A model generated the notes under the pieces. That model ran no database searches and was not told the origin of the DNA. It saw only the letters and a list, made by a program, of their open reading frames with translations. This document shows positions 26,110 to 36,900 of a stretch of 64,000 nucleotides of DNA, piece after piece. Source of the DNA: Eopsaltria australis (Eukaryota; Chordata; Aves; Passeriformes; Petroicidae); assembly GCA_034509425.1 (NCBI GenBank), contig JAVTVJ010000032.1, positions 5,715,501-5,779,500 of the forward strand, given 5' to 3'. Made by a program: the position numbers and the translations under genes. The stretch's first letter is position 1; each line of letters opens with the position of its first letter.

Positions 26110-26965
26110 GTAGAACTTGGCATTGCTCAGGCTGCTCAGTAAATTATCCACCTTGTCTTCTGACACAGCAGGCACAGCCTCAGTGTTGTATTATCTGTAA
26201 TCTACACAAAAGCCTTGTCTCCTACTCCTTCCACTGTATCACTTTTTGGTGATCACCCAGGGCAGAGCCCTGTTCAATAAGTCACTTATCTCCACAGGTT
26301 ATCCCAGCCCTGGACACTTCATTGTTCTGCACTGTCTGGTGGTCTCTGGTCAGGTCAGAGTGAACTTTTTTATCAGGTATACTTGTTCAGAAAATACTCT
26401 TAGACGCATATACAAGTCCCTCTGCATTCTGCTTTCTGGGAGTAGCAGAATTCCCTCAGTTTGATGTCCTCCAAGGGATATCTGACTTCAGTGACAAAAT
26501 CTGGCAGGAGGGAAGTATGGGATGCCTCTTTGCAGCTCTACAGGATGTTCAAAGCTTCTTCACAACAAAAGCTTTTCAAGTCTGCAGTGTGTAGGACCTA
26601 CCGTATAACCTGCATGTGACGCCTTCCTGCCTTGTCATTAAGTTTATTAACCATTTCAGCAGCTTCAGAGAGTTCCCATCCAAGAATTCTGGATCTCATT
26701 AGCAGTTGATGGCAATTCTCCAGACTCCCAGCATGCTGACCAGTCTAGTAGACCCCTCAGTTTGTGGCTAGACATGGTTGCATCACCTGGCAAGCTCTGC
26801 CTTGCCAACACAGAAAACCAGTAAGAAGCCACAGGTCAGAGTTTCTTGGAGTGGAATTGAAAGAGCAGCATCTCTCTCAGCATCCTCTATAGTCACAGGC
26901 ACCCCATCCCCATGGGAACTGACTTTAGGCATGGGAACTGACCACTCTACCCTTTCTGAGCTCTG
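26110..26965 (-). mobile_element. Possible decayed retroelement coding remnant, antisense
   Basis: Base composition here is richer in G and C than the flanks. On the minus strand a run of about 50 codons near 26935-26785 is open, and reads like low-complexity-free protein. The plus-strand phrases resemble internal parts of bird endogenous retroelements as I remember them, but no catalytic motif survives and no flanking LTR was identified. Treat as a hypothesis. Confidence 0.3.
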
Positions 26966-27830
26966 AGCACAAGAAACAGATGAAGAAATGAACAGATTTG
27001 CGAAAACTGCAGTCCACTACAGATGTTCATTACTGACAGGACTGTAGTTCTTTGCTTCACCCCACATGGTGGCCAGAGCAATTGGCAGACACTGCATGCT
27101 CTCCACAGATAGCTTCCTCTGCCAAGATAGCTCGGACAGCCCCCGCTAGAGCATAGCTTCCCACTGACATCAACTTACTCTGTTCTCTTGACTTTTGCTG
27201 GAAATCTGCCCTTGTGCGCTTTCTAACTCTTCTCTGGCCTCTGAGGCTATCATGGCTGCACTTTTTTGTGATATGCAGAGTATATGGAATCCATAGGGAC
27301 CATCAACAGACACGACGAATTATGGAAGATCTTCTCATACAGCAGAGCTGACAGAGTTGGCTTGTTACTGTGCTTTTCAAAGACTTTATTTTGCTGTATC
27401 TTATTTTCTGTATTTTTCTTTACCTTCATCTCATTCTTTGCTTCTGATACATGTCAAACCCCTCACCTGTAAGTCAGCATCAGAAAATATTTTACAAGAA
27501 TCTGAGACACCTTTCCACATTTTGTCATTCCACATCTCCTATTACTCTATAAGAAACATTATAGCATTCCTCAGGTATAATAGTTTTATAGCTCTCCCTC
27601 TCTTTATTATCCATTTGTACAGAGTTGTGAAGTTTAATAAATACTAAACTAAAATTTCTGGTTTTGAAGACTTGAATTTTCAATTTCAGAGTCTGTCCAA
27701 GTTTTAAAACATCAATAAAATTTCATTGGACAAACCACAGTTGAACACACTTCTTAGGCCTTAACTGTTTAGAAGAGGCCAAGGTAATTCTTCTGATTCC
27801 AGCTCTCATACTTTCTCCTGTCTTCTTTTT
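26966..27830. other. Intergenic DNA without recognised genes
   Basis: AT-rich sequence with pyrimidine-rich stretches near 27.38-27.45 kb. Open frames of up to 96 codons show no recognisable protein motif. Nothing else seen. Confidence 0.5.
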
Positions 27831-27848
27831 TTTTTTCTGTTTTTTTTT

Positions 27849-28067
27849 TTAAACAGACTGCAGCAATCGGGCAATTTCCAGCAATACCAACATTGCTGCT
27901 GGCTGCTTTGTGGCTGTATCTATTTGAGCTCTCCTCAGGTACTTGTTCAGACCATCTTTAGTGCTGATACCTGCTTCTTCAGCATAGTTTCTGGCTGCTT
28001 CCCACACTTCAAACTTGTCCTGAGAACGAGCACCTGATGTGGCAGACTCTCTGAACACGTTGCATTA
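27849..28067 (-). pseudogene. Unassigned protein-like ORF with A-rich tail, possible retrocopy
   Basis: On the minus strand about 70 codons are open from just after a stop at 28065-28067 to a stop at 27849-27851. The protein has balanced, globular composition with predicted helices (FEVWEAARNYAEEAG, DGLNKYLRRAQ, AAMLVLLEIARLLQSV). No ATG begins it; the first codons read CNVF. The stop is followed within three bases by 11 A, then CAG, then 11 A. A second frame upstream (28110-28060) could continue it after a frameshift. This pattern could be the C-terminal end of a retroposed mRNA, or the 3' end of a retroelement gene. I do not recognise the family. Confidence 0.35.
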
Positions 28068-29040
28068 GTGATAACTTTGTTTGCTTTGGACTCTTTCCAG
28101 TATCTTAACTGCTTTTTACCTAGGTGAAGTTTTTATTCTGCTTTCCCCAAACTGTCAGGATTTGAAGTGGAGCAGCATTAATCTGCTGAATTTGCCAGCA
28201 AGGTTCTTCTCAACCCAGTATGGATGCTCCCTTCTGTGCTTTGAATACCAGGGAGAAATGTATTCAAGTGCATTCCTAGAGCATTACACTACTAAGTTTA
28301 TTGACCATAACACACACAGGAACAGAAACACTCACACACATACACAGATATAGAGACACTCTCCCTTGGCTTGCTCTAATGAACTGCATCAGGTCGTTCC
28401 TGCCTTCCCTGCCTTCCCCATCCAAGGGAGTTCTAATGAAATCTGATGTTCATCACTGGTACTCCAAAGATATTTTGACAACTGTTTTTCAGGTCTTAGG
28501 CAAATTTCTTGCTGTTTCTCAAAGACAACTAGACAGTTTTTATATAACAACCCACTCCCTGCATCTACAGATGCAAAAACTAGCAGGAGCAAGAAAACAA
28601 TTTTCCATATCCTGTAGTTTACATTCTCTTCCCAACCCCAATCAGATATTGTATTCTTTAGCTAACAATTCTACTACAGATTTATGGTGAAATCAAAATT
28701 AGGACAAGTTAAGATGAAAGCAAATACATTTATTTGTTTATGCACGGAAAGCAGACAGCAATGTTACTGAAGTTCATACAAACCAGTTTACAGGTGATAA
28801 AAAGGCAGGAAAATCATGCCTATTTAAAGAAGACATTGAAAAAGACCTCCAGAACTTGTGACAAGCTGTAAACACCTAATCCACACAGCTGTGGTCTGAG
28901 GATATTTACAAGAGTGCACTTCACACTAGAAATCCTGCTTGCTTTTATATTTCATCTTCACTTACAGCCCTTCTGAGCTTTCAGACAGCTTAAAATCATT
29001 CTCTAGCCCTGCCTGCAATTCTTTCTTGATGCAGTCAAGA
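28068..29040. other. Intergenic DNA, short CA-rich stretch
   Basis: No gene supported. A loose CA-rich stretch with imperfect ACACAC units lies at 28308-28352. A 129-codon plus-strand open frame near 28.30-28.69 kb overlaps it and lacks recognisable motifs. Confidence 0.5.
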
Positions 29041-29042
29041 TG

Positions 29043-29273
29043 CCTTCCTTCCTTCCTTCCTTCCTTCCTTCCTTCCTTCCTTCCTTCCTTCCTTCCTTCC
29101 TTCCTTCCTTCCTTCCTTCCTTCCTTCCTTCCTTGCTTCCTTCCTTCCTTCCTTCCTTCCTTCCTTCCTTCCTTCCTTCCTTCCTTCCTTCCTTCCTTCC
29201 TTCCTCCCTCCCTCCCTCCCTCCCTCCCTCCCTCCATCTTTTCTCATCTATCTATCTATCTACCTATCTATCC
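29043..29273 (+). repeat. Compound tetranucleotide microsatellite (TTCC)n(CTCC)n(CTAT)n
   Basis: About 40 TTCC units occupy 29043-29204 with a single interruption (TTGC at 29133-29136), then about eight CTCC units to 29235, then after ATCTTTTCTC seven TATC-type units at 29246-29273. All open frames in it are by-products of the repeat. Strand-asymmetric pure polypyrimidine with mirror symmetry. Confidence 0.97.
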
Positions 29274-29383
29274 AGTGAGCTGACTCCTCCTGCTTTTAAA
29301 GCACTGACATTCCCTGGGCACAGCCGAGGCTCAGTAGAAGGTGGTACCTGACCTGGCCAGCCACTGTCCTGCAGCTGCCTCCC

Positions 29384-29428
29384 AAACAGCTGGATGGTGC
29401 ACCTCAAACAGCTGGCTGGTGCACCCTG
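29384..29428 (+). repeat. Short direct duplication next to microsatellite
   Basis: CAAACAGCTGGATGGTGCACCT is repeated almost exactly as CAAACAGCTGGCTGGTGCACCC with no spacer beyond two bases. It may be replication slippage near the large microsatellite. Confidence 0.7.
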
Positions 29429-29539
29429 AGGCACAGAGCCCTCCACCAATGAGCAGGGCAATGCTCAAAGCCTCTCACCATGCACATTATGAACCTGTGA
29501 TATCCCCTCTGATCAAAGGAAATACTAGTTGGGTTTTAT

Positions 29540-30270
29540 TCAATCTAACAAAACCTCGACGGGTTGGAGAGATGGGCAGAAAAGACCCTTCTGAAATTCA
29601 GCAAGGGCAAATGCAAGGCCTTGCAGCTGGGGCAGAATAACCCCAGGCACCAGCACAGGCTGGAGCTGATCTGCTGGAAAACAGCTCTGCAAAGAAGGAC
29701 CTGGCGATGCTGATGGACAACAAGCTGTCCATGAGCCAGCAGTGCCCATGTGCCCATGTGGTATTCTAGGGTGCATTAGGAAGAGCATTCTCTGCAAATC
29801 AGGGGAAGTGATCCTGCCCCTCTGCCCAGCCCTGGTCAGGCCATGTCTGGAGTGCAGTGTCCAGTGCTGGGATCCTCAGCACCAGAGACAGGAGCTCCGG
29901 GAGCAGGTCCAGCAGAGGGGGATGAAGGGACTGGAGCAACTCCTTTACAAGGAGAGGCTGAGGGAGCTGGGCCTGCTTGGTCTCGAGAAGAGATGGCTGA
30001 GCGGGGACCGCATCAATGTCTATCAGTATCTGAAGGGACGGTGCCAGGAGGATGGAGCCAGGCTCTGTTCGGTGGTGCCGAGCAATTGAACAGGAGACAA
30101 GGGGCAAATACTGATGTGCACGAAGTTCCACCTGAACATGAAGGTGAACTTATTTACTGTGCAAGTGACTGAGCACTGGAACAGACTGCCCAGAGAGGCT
30201 GTGGATTATCCGTCACTGGAGATATTAAAGAACTGTCTCCATGCAATCCTGTGCCATGTGCTCTGCCTGA
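29540..30270 (+). mobile_element. CR1 LINE 3' region immediately upstream of IPO5 promoter
   Basis: Sense CR1: GGGTTGGAGAGATGGGCAGAAAAG, then GACCTGGCGATGCTGATGGACAACAAGCTG, GGTCAGGCCATGTCTGGAGTGCAGTGTCC, AAGGAGAGGCTGAGGGAGCTGGGCCTG and GAACAGACTGCCCAGAGAGGCTGTGG. It ends close to 30,270, about 115 bases before the CpG island and about 570 bases before the IPO5 ATG. Long open frames in it are not genes. Confidence 0.9.
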
Positions 30271-30522
30271 GCCTTCTCAGGACGGCCCTGCCTGAGCAGA
30301 CAGCTCGGACCAGATCTGCCCGTGGTGGCTGCCAAGCTGACCCGTTCTGTGAGTCAGTGACTCCGTGTGATGGAACAGCAGCACGCCGTCCCCGAGAGCC
30401 GGGCGGCACCGCCCCGCCATCTCCCGCGCTTTCTGTCCCTCCCCTCCCCCGGCCCGGCCCGGCCCCGGCTCCGCGTCCCGGCGCGACCCCTCCCTGCCCG
30501 CGCCGCCCGACCGCGGCTCCGA

Positions 30523-30840
30523 CCAATCCCGCCGGGGCTGCCGGAGCCGCCCGCCAATCAGAGCGCTCCGCCGCCCCACCCTCCCGCCCCCGGCGCTGCG
30601 GCGCACCAATGACACGCGAGGAGACAAACCCCCATTGGGGGTCGGTTGAGCCGCCGCTCCTCGCTGCCCGCCTCGCCCCGAGCCGCCGCGACGTCAGAGG
30701 GAGGCAGGGCCAATCGGGGGCGAGGCTCCGTGCCTCGCGGCCAATGGGAGCGCGGCTGGCGTTGCTGCCCCGCCCCTTGCTCCCCCGCCGGCGGCGCGGC
30801 CGGCGCTCCCCCTTCCTCCCTCTCCTTTCCTCTCGCAGCA
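30523..30840 (+). promoter_or_regulatory. IPO5: IPO5 core promoter: six CCAAT elements, GC box, CRE-like site, TATA-less
   Basis: Forward CCAAT motifs lie at 30523, 30554, 30606, 30710 and 30741, and an inverted one (ATTGG) at 30634-30638: likely NF-Y sites. A CRE-like CGACGTCA sits at 30689-30696 and a GC box CCCGCCCC at 30768-30775. No TATA box is seen. The last 30 bases before the ATG are pyrimidine-rich (ending TCCTCTCGCAG then CAATGG). The transcription start is inferred to lie between about 30,760 and 30,830; the exact position cannot be read from sequence. Confidence 0.8.
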
Positions 30841-30924
30841 ATGGCGGCGACGGAGCAGGAGCAGTTCTACGCCCTCCTCGGCAACCTGCTCAGCCCGGAC
30901 AATGCGGTCCGCAAGCAGGCCGAG
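30841..30924 (+). CDS. IPO5: IPO5 coding exon 1
   Basis: Codes residues 1-28, starting [14 protein letters not shown] and ending QAE. It ends in phase 0 with donor GTAACG. The helix [13 protein letters not shown] begins HEAT repeat 1. It lies inside the CpG island. The N-terminal few residues differ from the alanine-rich start known in mammals, as expected for this variable tip. Confidence 0.96.
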
Positions 30925-33900
30925 GTAACGGGGCCGCCGCGTCAGCGCCCGCCGACACGGCCTGTCAGACCCGCCGGGCCTCGCTGGAAGGAGGGAGGGA
31001 GGAAGGAAGGGAGGGGGGCAGGGAGGCGGCGGGGCCGGCCGAGCCCCACGTGTGAGCAGTGGCACCAGCTGCGGCCGGGGCGGCTTGGGCCTTCCCCCGC
31101 TGGGGGCGGCGGGGCCGGGCGGTGGCGGCCGTTTTGCCCGGCGAGCGCGGGGCCCGCGCCGGCCCTTGGCCCGTGAGGGCGCGAAGGTCCCGTTACTCCC
31201 CCCGGCGCCCGCCCCGCCGTGTCCGGCACCGCTCTCGCCCGCCTCGAGACCGCCCCCCCCGCGGCCCGTGCGGGACCGTCCCCAGGGACTGCTCGTCCCC
31301 GCTGCCCATGGCTGGCTCCGGCTGAGCCGCCCGGCGTGACGGAGCGCGGCCCCGGCCCCGCCGCGCAGGCAGGGCACAAGCTGGTGGCGGCAGCGGCGTG
31401 TGGGGGGGCCGGCGCTCCGTGGCTCGGGAGCGGAGGCGGTTCCCGAAGGAGGTCAGAGCGGGTGCCTGGCGCGATGGAAGCGCTCTTGTGTGCGCTCCCC
31501 TCGCAGGGGCTCCGTGCCCCCGCCCCAGCTTGGCCGGCAGGAGCGGGACTGAGGTGCTTCTCTGCTGCCGCGCAGTAGTTTGGTTTTTTAACTTTTCGGA
31601 ACGGCCCCATGTGTATTCAAGTGTTTCGTCAGCTAAGAAGTATTTCACCCAAAAGAAGTTTTCAATATGCTGAGTTTCTCTTGTTATCAGCAAAAAGTTT
31701 CCCAGACGTGTTGTTTCAGCTGAAATTCTTTGTGGCGGCTAAGCCACGTTAATTCTTTCTCTCTGTCATGCTTAAGGCTCCATTGTCAAGCCTGGTGGGG
31801 AATCGCTCCCGTTGAATTAAATACCAGCGTCTAGGTTTAGCATGAATTCCCGCTGCATGGCTGCATCGGGTCTTTTATCGCTCTCATCACTCCAGCGGTC
31901 AGCAGAGTTCAGCGCATTGTTTGGTGAAGAATAAAAAGCGTTATTCCTGATGCTGCAGTGAAAATTCCTCAGATATTAATCCAGAGTGAGAAGGAGGGGA
32001 GACATGCATTTTTAGAAAGCTAGTGAAGTTCAGTATTGATAACTGCACTTTCTAGAGAGTCAGCAAGAATTATTCCCACATTCCTGAACATAGAGCTGCA
32101 ATGGAGGCCATTGCCTGGGAGCTGAATTTCTTTCTCTTCTCAGCTGCCTACATATAACCTAAAATTCTAAAGACTTTTTGAACTTTATTGGAGTTGTAAC
32201 AGAGCAAGTATATTGTGCAGCTGTGACATAATGCCTATGAAATAAAGCACTCTAAACCTAACTCTAAAGCGTAGGTTCTTAAAACTGGCATATTTTGTCA
32301 GAAATATGCTTGAAACTGAGCTGGAGTTCTTTTTAATCTTCACAGATACATATGCACACTGGTCAATCAGAATAAGAAACTTTAATTGGCATGATAGATA
32401 GCAAGCTTTTCAAATCTGTTAGGTTCCTATAAAAATACAAGGAGTAGTACAACTTTTTACTTACTTAACTGCACTGATTTTGGCACTAGTTTCTGCATAT
32501 TTCCAGTGTGAGCTGCAAATACTTTTATGGTTTGGGACCATTCAGAGTGGAAGGGTCCTCAGGAGGTCTGTCAAGCTCAAAGCAGTGTCAGCTATCAGGT
32601 CAGATCAGGTCACCCAGGGCTTTGTCCTGCTGACTCTTGAAAACCTCTAAGAATGGAGGCTGCACAAGCTCTTTGAGTTACTCACTCCTGCTTGACTTGT
32701 CCTCATTAGGACAGAGAGATCTGGACCTCTTCCAGTCTGAACCTCCTTTTTTCAGTTTATGCCTGTTTCTCATTTTTCCACCATGCATGGCTGTGAAGAA
32801 CCCCACTTAGTCTTCAGGGTGGGTTAATGAACTTTTACCTAGAAACAAAAATCTGTCTCTCTACAGTGTAGCTGGATTGACCTGTCTGTTCCTTGAAGTA
32901 AGATTGCTTTGGAAAAAGTATTGCATAGCCTTTAAAATATTTACTTCCTAAAATCATGCAGGACTCATATTTGTTTTTAAATATCAGCATAGTCCAGTCA
33001 GTTCTTCAAAGTGTACTTACTTTTGGAAGGTAATATTGAGTACATAAAGGATTCAAATAACTGCTGGTAAATTGAATGGGAGGTTTTCATTTGTATCCAG
33101 TGAAAACCAGTCAGAATGAGAAATGGATAGACATGGAACTGAGCAGATGCAGGTTATTTCAAATAGGTTTGGTCATTGAAATGAGAATGAGGGATGTTCA
33201 GCTGATGACTGAACTTGATGGAGATGTAGAGTCATATCCTGTTTGGGAGGATTGTAGTAAAAGATGTTTAAAAAAAAGGATGAAGAAGAAAGCCTGATGA
33301 CTCCAAACTCAATTTATGTGTATGGATCTATATGCGAACAGTCTGCTCTTGTGAGACCCCACCTGGACTGTGTACACCTTTGTGGCCCCTAACACAAGAA
33401 GGATGTGGGCCTGTTGGAGTGGGTCCAGAGGAGGGTCACAGAGATGGTCAGAGGGACTGAAAAACTTCTGTGAAAGAGAGGCTGAGGCAGTTGGGGTTGT
33501 TCAACCTGGAAAAGAGAAGACTGGAGAGACCTTAAAGCAGCTTTCCAGTACCTAAAGGGGACCTGCAAGAAAGGTGGATGGGGGCTTTTACAAGGAATAG
33601 GACAAGGGGCAGTGGCTTTAAACTTCAGGAGGGCAGGTTCAGATTAGATATACAGAACAAACTCTTTACTATGAGGGTGATGAGACACTGAACAGGCTCC
33701 CCAGAGAAGCTGTAATGCCCCATTCTTGGAAGTATTTGAGGCTAGGTTGGCTGGGGCTTTGAGCAACCTGGTCTAGGGGAAGGTATCCCTGCCCATGGCA
33801 GGAGGTTTGGAACTAGATGGTCTTTAATGTCCCGTCTAACTCAAAACATTCTGTGATTATGTGTATAAGCTAGCATGTTCATAACTTAACCTGAGTAGTT

Positions 33901-36900
33901 GGCTGAAATCTGGTTGGTTCATTTTACCATCCATCCTGTAGTGTTGTCTGTTGACTATAAAAGCCTGTCTTCCTCTTACTTTTGTGTCCGTCTTTTGATA
34001 GAGAAACTTTTATTTACTTTTTTTGGTGATTTTACACTCTTTTTAAAGTGCATTTCTCAGGTTGGGGAGAACATGAGTAGTAAGTGTAGATAATAGATAT
34101 TTTCTTCCGTGTGTTATGAAAGTTGGTCATGATGTGTGAGAAATTTGTACTTCTGTATAAGGTAACTAGGGAACTAATTGTAAACTTGAAGAATACAGGA
34201 AGATGTAGCAGGATCCAGGTACGTAGGGTGTAGGCAAGGCTGGTAGTAAGATGGGTAGGGCCAGCAAGGAAGTCTTCTCCCACCAACCCAGAGGGTAGGT
34301 TCTGTGTTTGACCATGTATTCCTTGTGCCTCTTTGCTCTAGCATCCTCTGAATCCAGTTTACTGAATTGACAGAGTTATACCATTGAACAACTGCTTAGG
34401 TTGCTGCCATTTTTAGTGAGTTAAACAAACAACTCAAAATAGAATTTTATGGTTATCAGAATTGACATGAGGGAAGCTGGCTTTTACTGTGCTTCAGCTG
34501 TCTGTGAAAGCTTAACTTCAATTCCATGCTGGGCCTGCATTTAGGGAACCTTCGTGTTTCTGTATTAGTTTTTGTATTTGCAGATAATATTGCAAGATAA
34601 ATATATGCATTCATGGAAGAGGTTAACCTAAGAAGACTTTCTATTCTGACCCTAAACCTCATTTAATTTTGCAGTCTCCATGAAATGATTAGATTAAATG
34701 CAGGGATTCATTAGGGATTCAGAGTCCCATTGACTGTGAGTGTATATTGGCAACTAGAGAGAATATGAAATGAGGATTGACTTTATGAAGAAGGCCTACT
34801 AGGACACAGATAAAGAAAAAGGAGGAAGATGATGCCTAATATTAAATGCAAAACTACTTTATTGGCAATAGCAGGTATCCTGTCAAGGTGTGTAAGAGTT
34901 TGTTAGAGTATTGGAAGGAGCTGCTGCAGTGTTGGAAATGGGAAGTAGGCAGGCAGAGAACTGATAGAAATGAATCTGAGCTTTGCAGAATAGACTCATT
35001 CCTTGAGTTCAGGATGGGATTATGACTATTTGGAAAGGGTGAAGTAATTAATATTCAAGATTGTCCACAAAAAGTAACTCAGAGTTACTAAGTGTTGAAC
35101 TATTTCTGAATGTTATGAGGGTTTGCTATTCAGCTTGTGATTCTCCTTCTCCTACATACATAGGTTTAGTATATTAAAAAAAAAAAAACATTTAGTTTCA
35201 AAATGCTGTCATATACCATGTTTTGGACAACAAAAGTTGTTTTGCTGTGTTTTCACTCTAGGTTCTAAGTAACAATGTAATTTAAAAAGGAGACATGGAT
35301 AAAATGCATGCCAGAAACATGTAAGACAAGTAACTGAACTTCTCATTAAACTTTTCTTTTTGTTAAGAGGGTTTTCCTAAGGAGGAGATGAAATAGCTTC
35401 TCTTTCTGATATTCAGGCAGGAGTTTAAAAATGAGATGTTCTTATTCAGAACATGTGGTTGAGATGTGTGGCTGCCACATAACAATGTAGAAGTTTTAAG
35501 AAGGTTCAAAACCAGAACTGATCCAATTTTTGGACTATTCATTTGTCTGTGATTATTAACCTGTTGGTCACAGCTCAGTCTCAGGCTTTCAAAGTTCTTA
35601 ATTCTTTGATAAAAGCTATGATGGATTCCCAGTAGAATATGCTTAGGGCATGTTGTATTTCTACAAGTTTATGTTCTATTTATATTTTGTAACTAATCTC
35701 CTAAGTGGCCGGTCATCCATATGTAGATCGTTCCAATATGACAGATCTTTCTAGATTGCTAAGATTTTACTCATAATTTTAAAATAGGTCATACATTTTT
35801 ATTTTGATAGGTTTAAATTTTTTTTGCTATGTTATTTTTTTAAATTGGATATTGATGGGTATTGATGTTGTTTTAAAAGGAAAGTCAATTCATATTAATG
35901 CTTAACACATGCTTTCTAATGAAGTTTACCATAAGATGCATCTCTTTTTGTGCAGGAGACCTACGAGACTATTCCGGGCCCATCAAAGATCACTTACCTC
36001 CTGCAAGCAATCAGAAACAATGCTACTCCCGAAGAGGTATGGCTCAAAAACCTTGGATTCATGCAGATTTTCAAGGGGACTTGGAGAAAAGGGAAAGAGG
36101 GGAAGAAATCAGAGCCGATCATTTTGGGATAAATGAGCAAGTTTGGCATTAATTTAAGCATCTTAATTTATTGCACATTTGTGGAGGGATCACTCATCTT
36201 CTCATCTTGTTTGTTGCATGCCCAATTCACTAGCTGAGACTTTTTAGTTAGGATATTTAGTTTCAGAAATAGTTTTTCATAAGCAGCTGCTTGGATCTCC
36301 ATAGTTTTTTGTTGTGTGCTTTGCTTAATGAATGTTTTTTTCCATATTTCTTTAAGTTACAGTTGCAAAATTATTTTTACTTGGGGTCCTGTGCCTAAAC
36401 ATATTAAACTTGTGTGTTGTCTGAAACTTACAGTGCTTTTGAAGTCATCTAGCAGTTTTACAGAATGAGTGGAGAGTGGTCTAAGCATTATACATATTTT
36501 TTTATCTGGGCATAAAATATGGGTGCCTTTTAGTTACTCCTTAGTTTTGTAAAGGCTCCCAGCTTTAGCAATCAGTTAAAGTACGTGCTGGTGAAACTAT
36601 TATTCACTTGGATATGCTGAGCAAGGAACTACTAAACTTTCAAGATATTACAAATTTTAGAGTCACGTAAAAGTAAAAATGTTTCACTTTTTTAGGTTTT
36701 CAGATTTCAAATTTTGCTGAACACTGGAAGGCTGCAGCATGTAGAATTTCTGAACAATATTATAAGAGCATAAGTGTGCTGTTTCTCTGTGGGTAACAGT
36801 CTCTTCTGGCAGACTGTATTCAATTTAGAGTTAGTTGCCGTTTGTGCTTTTTAATGCTAAGAAGGTATCAGCTTACCCATACTGATGCTTATCGATCTAC

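Larger units (their letters stand above)
30385..31560 (+). promoter_or_regulatory. CpG island spanning IPO5 promoter, exon 1 and start of intron 1
   Basis: Base composition changes sharply from AT-rich flanks to very GC- and CpG-rich DNA beginning shortly after 30,380 and fading near 31,560. It covers the upstream CCAAT cluster, exon 1 and about 630 bases of intron 1. This is the usual architecture of a housekeeping promoter and suits a widely expressed import receptor. Long open frames on both strands here are a by-product of low stop-codon density in GC-rich DNA. Confidence 0.92.
30925..35955 (+). other. IPO5: IPO5 intron 1, with two CR1 insertions
   Basis: The 5,031-base GT-AG intron begins in the CpG island (to about 31,560) and holds antisense and sense CR1 copies at 32.5-32.8 and 33.3-33.9 kb. 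The rest is AT-rich with no further gene. Housekeeping genes often keep regulatory sites in such a first intron, but none can be proven here. Confidence 0.85.

Noticed and set aside
28939..29351. PSFL and KEGR repeat open frames of about 70-115 codons
   Set aside because: Pure translations of the (TTCC)n microsatellite on either strand.
30114..31055. Open frame of 313 codons across the CR1 end and CpG island, plus several 100-230 codon frames on both strands to 31.7 kb
   Set aside because: GC-rich DNA has few stop codons; compositions are Pro/Arg/Gly/Ala-rich; no domain; exon 1 of IPO5 uses another frame.
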